34,034 nt of DNA from DAOTUL01 sp034437435. GTDB lineage: Bacteria; Chloroflexota; Anaerolineae; Aggregatilineales; Phototrophicaceae. This document shows, piece by piece, positions 31,297-34,034 of the stretch (its first letter is position 1; each line of letters begins with the position of its first letter). Position numbers and translations under genes: made by a program. The stretch lies in contig CAYQJO010000015.1 in NCBI GenBank assembly GCA_964417785.1, positions 1 to 34,034 on the forward strand. Direction: 5' to 3'. Under the pieces are notes generated by a model, which searched no databases, was not told where the DNA came from, and saw only the letters and a list, made by a program, of their open reading frames with translations.

Positions 31297-32573
31297 CGGA
31301 TTCGCCGCTTGCGCAATCCGAGGAAACGCAACGCGGACTCCAGGCGGCGAAATCCCAGATAATGACTGATCGTCTCCACATCCACCCCAGCATCGTATAA
31401 TCGCCGTCCATAGGTGCAGCGCAGATCGGGGAACAACAACAAGACCTGACGTCCCTCCACCTCTACCGGGTACTTATCCAGAATAGCCCGCATACCGGCG
31501 GAGTCCAGCCGACCAGGACGAAGATAACTACTGTTGGTGTACATAGTACGGGCAATCGCACCCTCTTCGATCTCTGCTGCTTGCAGCCACACTTCAAGCC
31601 ATTCACGAACCGGATAGCGGTCGTCATAGGGGATCAACCGGGTTCTCTGCGCATTCCGCACTCTCAGCGCTGGTCGGCCACCCTCTATTTCATAATGCAG
31701 ATCATTTACGTTCAGGTTGTGAATTTCATGCTGCTGCAAGCCCATATAAAGCGCCAATCCGATGATGGCACGATTGCGCAGGCCAATCAGGGTGTCAGTT
31801 TCCAGTTGGGCGATGAACGCCCGTGCCTGCAATTCGCTCAACCAGAACGGACGATTGGATGGATCGTCATCGATCCTATACTCAGCATCGCCGCGTACTC
31901 GGTACGCCAGACGATCGGGTAACTCACGTTTGAACGCTTCACGCTCATCTGGGTCGAGCAGTTCCAGGATAGTATCATCGGTGACGATGGCCTCATAGCG
32001 ATCACGGATCAGCCGAATCCAATTCTTGCGATCTACTGCCGACACCCCTTCTCGTTTCAGGGTGAGTCGGAACTCAGCCAGATCAGGTTGGCTCCAATGG
32101 CGACCTGTTTCATCCAGCCAGCGGATAAAACGTCGCAGTCGCATATTGCGATAGTCATGCGCCTGGGCCGGGAGCAGCACGTCACTATTCTCCGATCCGT
32201 CGTTCTGGGTATAATCGACCAGATCGTCGTAGGTCAGGGTGCGCTCGTTATAACCGAGACAGGTTAATACCCCGTTGACAAAATCCGCCCGTTCCTCTGG
32301 GGCCAGATAGGCCAGGGTCTTCGCGTTGGAAAGCACCGCGATATAATGGTGACGAACATGCGATTTCTCGCTTTCGACCGAGCTGGGCTGCAAATTGTGG
32401 CGGTGGATGAGATACTCTCCGTATCTTTCCAGGTCTGGCCGGGTCCAATCCAGACCAACAAGGTCCAGCCAGTTAAGGAAGCGCTTCAACCGCCGCTTAC
32501 CAAGTCCGCTCGATTCAGTTGACATCAGGACAGCATACGCATCATGCTGCCACAAACCGGGTTGCTGGGACAT
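31293..32573 (-). CDS. Catalytically degenerate tyrosine-recombinase-like protein
   Basis: A 426-residue protein. The C-terminal 180 or so residues follow the tyrosine-recombinase fold (LSELQARAFIAQL, LRNRAIIGLALYMGLQQHEIHNL, then LRCTYGRRLYDAGVDVETISHYLG). The catalytic set is nearly gone: the first Arg is Gln280, the HxLRH box is Pro382-Asp-Leu-Arg385-Cys386, the LGH histidine is Phe408 and the nucleophilic Tyr is Phe417; the beta-hairpin Lys is not evident. The N-terminal part contains two copies of a core-binding-like domain (about 28-108 and 145-224). It may bind DNA without recombining it. No att-like repeats or cargo surround it. Confidence 0.8.
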   Translation of the reverse strand: MSQQPGLWQHDAYAVLMSTESSGLGKRRLKRFLNWLDLVGLDWTRPDLERYGEYLIHRHNLQPSSVESEKSHVRHHYIAVLSNAKTLAYLAPEERADFVNGVLTCLGYNERTLTYDDLVDYTQNDGSENSDVLLPAQAHDYRNMRLRRFIRWLDETGRHWSQPDLAEFRLTLKREGVSAVDRKNWIRLIRDRYEAIVTDDTILELLDPDEREAFKRELPDRLAYRVRGDAEYRIDDDPSNRPFWLSELQARAFIAQLETDTLIGLRNRAIIGLALYMGLQQHEIHNLNVNDLHYEIEGGRPALRVRNAQRTRLIPYDDRYPVREWLEVWLQAAEIEEGAIARTMYTNSSYLRPGRLDSAGMRAILDKYPVEVEGRQVLLLFPDLRCTYGRRLYDAGVDVETISHYLGFRRLESALRFLGLRKRRIR

Positions 32574-32620
32574 AAGTCAGTACATGATAATTTCGATATA
32601 TTGAGTATACACGATATTGC

Positions 32621-32648
32621 AAAAAGCGTTGATTCCAGGATAATCAAC
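32621..32648 (-). terminator. Terminator of the two-component operon
   Basis: A perfect 7-bp stem GTTGATT/AATCAAC with a 7-nt loop overlaps the kinase stop codon and is followed on the minus strand by GCTTTTT. The stem is A/T-rich, so termination may be partial. Beyond it, TATACT lies in the 32574-32620 gap and may serve as -10 for the recombinase-like gene. Confidence 0.6.
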
Positions 32649-33633
32649 TGTATAGTTCCGGGTCACGATTGAAAGCCCCCTGACATACCGGGCAGCAAAA
32701 ATAGTAGATTATACCCTGGTAGACGGTTTCACTATAGACTTCTTCCGGTTCAAGTTCCGCGCTGCACACCGGATCGCGCACCCGCTCACCCGGCAGATTC
32801 ATCCCCGCGTGCGGAATAGAAACCGCTAACGTTGTTCCCGCTCCCACCGCCGACTCGACATGCAGTCTACCCTGCCACTTCTCAACGCGCTCCTTGATAC
32901 CGATTAACCCGTAATGTTGATCCTCTGCCAGCCGGTTGATGTCGTCCGGCGGCACAAAACCCACACCGTCATCGATCACCAACAGGTGTATCCCGTTATC
33001 CTGATAGCGAACGACCACCTGCACATGGTCAGCCTGTCCGTGACGTGTCGCATTCGTGATCCCTTCCTGGGCGGCACGGAACAGAGCCAATTCACGCACC
33101 TCGTCCAGACGACGCGGTGTACCCTCCACACGTACATCTTCAGCGATCATATTGAGCGCCGCCACCAGCCCCAGTTCATCCAATGCCGGCGGGCGCAGCG
33201 CAGCGATCATATCACGCAGCGATGCGACGGACTGCACCGATTGCTCGCGTGCCATCGTCAACATGGATTCCGCCTGATCCGGGTCCTGGCGCAGCCATTG
33301 ACGCGCCAGATCAATAGTCTGGGCGATGGCGATGAATGACTGGACTGTCTCATCGTGGAGTTCATGAGCGATTCGTTGGCGCTCATGTTCACGGCCTTCG
33401 GCCAGATCATGGCCTTCAGCCTGCACCCGGCGCAGATGACCCACCATCCCCGCCATTGAACGCCTCAGTCGATCAATCGCCGGGATACCGCCGCATGGAC
33501 ATTCCAATGCATCCAGCCTGCCCTGTCTCAACGTTTCGGCCTGCTGAGCCAGACGATACAACGGTCGCATCACCCACCAATAAACCCATAGGTGGCTGAC
33601 GACCAGCAAGACCAACAAAAATAGTTCAACCAT
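32644..33633 (-). CDS. NarL-type sensor histidine kinase with C-terminal YHS domain
   Basis: About 329 residues from ATG 33633, which overlaps the regulator stop by 8 bp; an upstream frame start is inside the regulator gene and unlikely. One N-terminal membrane span is followed by a HAMP-like linker, a HisKA_3 dimerisation helix with phospho-acceptor His in ERQRIAHELHDE, and a HATPase_c domain (GITNATRHGQADHV, DDGVGF, GLIGIKERVE). The last 45 residues form a YHS domain (DPVCSAELEPEEV, YYFCCPVCQGAF), a Cys-based metal-binding module usual in copper-handling proteins. No periplasmic sensor domain is present, so sensing may be intramembrane or cytoplasmic, possibly of a metal through YHS. Confidence 0.9.
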   Translation of the reverse strand: MVELFLLVLLVVSHLWVYWWVMRPLYRLAQQAETLRQGRLDALECPCGGIPAIDRLRRSMAGMVGHLRRVQAEGHDLAEGREHERQRIAHELHDETVQSFIAIAQTIDLARQWLRQDPDQAESMLTMAREQSVQSVASLRDMIAALRPPALDELGLVAALNMIAEDVRVEGTPRRLDEVRELALFRAAQEGITNATRHGQADHVQVVVRYQDNGIHLLVIDDGVGFVPPDDINRLAEDQHYGLIGIKERVEKWQGRLHVESAVGAGTTLAVSIPHAGMNLPGERVRDPVCSAELEPEEVYSETVYQGIIYYFCCPVCQGAFNRDPELYS

Positions 33634-34034
33634 TCCCATCGCCCAACATAATGAACCCATGCTGCAACGCAACGGTTACAGCTTCTGTCCGCGTGGCGAC
33701 TCTCAGTTTCTCATAGATATTCTTGAGATGTCCCTGAACCGTTCGGTCGGAGATAAACAAGGTCTTGCCGATTTCCTTATTGGTCAATCCACACCCCACA
33801 TGCGTCAAGACCTCAATCTCGCGGTCAGATAACCCTTCAACCTGAGTCGGGCGTTCCGATGCACGCACCAACGTGGATTGATCGAACGCCTTGCGCCCAA
33901 CGATGACTTCTTGCAGAGCAGTGTGCAGTTCAGAAAGTTCAGCGGTCTTGAGTATAAAGCCATCGGCTCCGGCCTCCAGCAGCGCATGTACATAGGCCGG
34001 TTCATCGTAGGCGGTCAGCACCAGGATGCGCACC
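33626..34034 (-). CDS. NarL/FixJ-family response regulator, 5' end outside window
   Basis: The reading frame is open at the window edge, so about the first half of the receiver domain, including the phospho-acceptor Asp, lies outside. Visible are the RILVLTAYDE strand (conserved Thr), ALLEAGADGFILK (conserved Lys) and the C-terminal LuxR-type helix-turn-helix: LSDREIEVLTHVGCGLTNKE, then TVQGHLKNIYEKL. It is the partner of the following histidine kinase, with which it overlaps by 8 bp. The targets are unknown. Confidence 0.93.
   Translation of the reverse strand, partial: VRILVLTAYDEPAYVHALLEAGADGFILKTAELSELHTALQEVIVGRKAFDQSTLVRASERPTQVEGLSDREIEVLTHVGCGLTNKEIGKTLFISDRTVQGHLKNIYEKLRVATRTEAVTVALQHGFIMLGDGNG

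Noticed and set aside
31293..32573. Integrase marking a genomic island or integron
   Set aside because: Catalytic residues are missing, and no tRNA, att repeats, attC-like sites or phage genes lie nearby. Flanking genes are ordinary metabolic and signalling genes.

Overview
The window reads as a chromosomal stretch of a heterotrophic bacterium, most likely a Chloroflexota (Anaerolineae-type) genome or metagenome bin. This is an inference. It rests on a cytochrome b / Rieske / two-cytochrome-c operon with Thr-Pro-rich linkers, many family-5 solute-binding proteins and LacI/IclR regulators, a CysO-type cysteine pathway and very tight gene packing. Two runs of exactly 100 N (22548-22647 and 26982-27081) are scaffold gaps, and both interrupt genes. 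No tRNA, rRNA, CRISPR array or insertion sequence was seen.

Layout. 1-446: 3' end of a PhoX-like (DUF839) gene facing, across a shared terminator, a minus-strand respiratory operon (4014 to 529: cytochrome b, Rieske, two cytochromes c). 4187-10420: carbohydrate block with an oligogalacturonate-lyase-like beta-propeller, a Tat-exported solute-binding protein, a divergent LacI regulator with a perfect operator between the two, and a heparinase II/III-like protein. 10482-14249: an RlmI-like rRNA methyltransferase, a UxaA-family sugar-acid dehydratase and a PAC2 protein. 14507-18710: IclR regulator, solute-binding protein and two permeases. 18711-19052: no intact gene; it holds an apparent internally deleted MMPL transporter remnant behind TetR-type inverted repeats. 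19053-24750: a probable operon of alcohol dehydrogenase, DUF3604/PHP protein, sulfatase and GH127 beta-L-arabinofuranosidase. None of these enzymes has an obvious signal peptide, so imported oligosaccharides are probably dismantled in the cytoplasm.

24743-30165 (minus strand) is the sulfur amino-acid block: a trans-sulfuration PLP enzyme, then cysM, a JAMM (Mec-type) peptidase, a CysO-like carrier joined across an assembly gap to MoeB-rhodanese, and an M20 amidohydrolase. This is the set used for thiocarboxylate-carrier-dependent cysteine synthesis. In front of cysM lies a consensus promoter, a 13-residue leader peptide with two Cys codons, and mutually exclusive 1:2, 2:3 and 3:4 pairings ending in an intrinsic terminator. 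This looks like a complete cysteine-sensing transcription attenuator and is the most interesting element of the window.

30262-34034: a xylitol/sorbitol-dehydrogenase-like protein, a tyrosine-recombinase-like protein that has lost nearly all its catalytic residues and carries a duplicated N-terminal domain, and a NarL-type two-component pair whose kinase ends in a YHS metal-binding domain.
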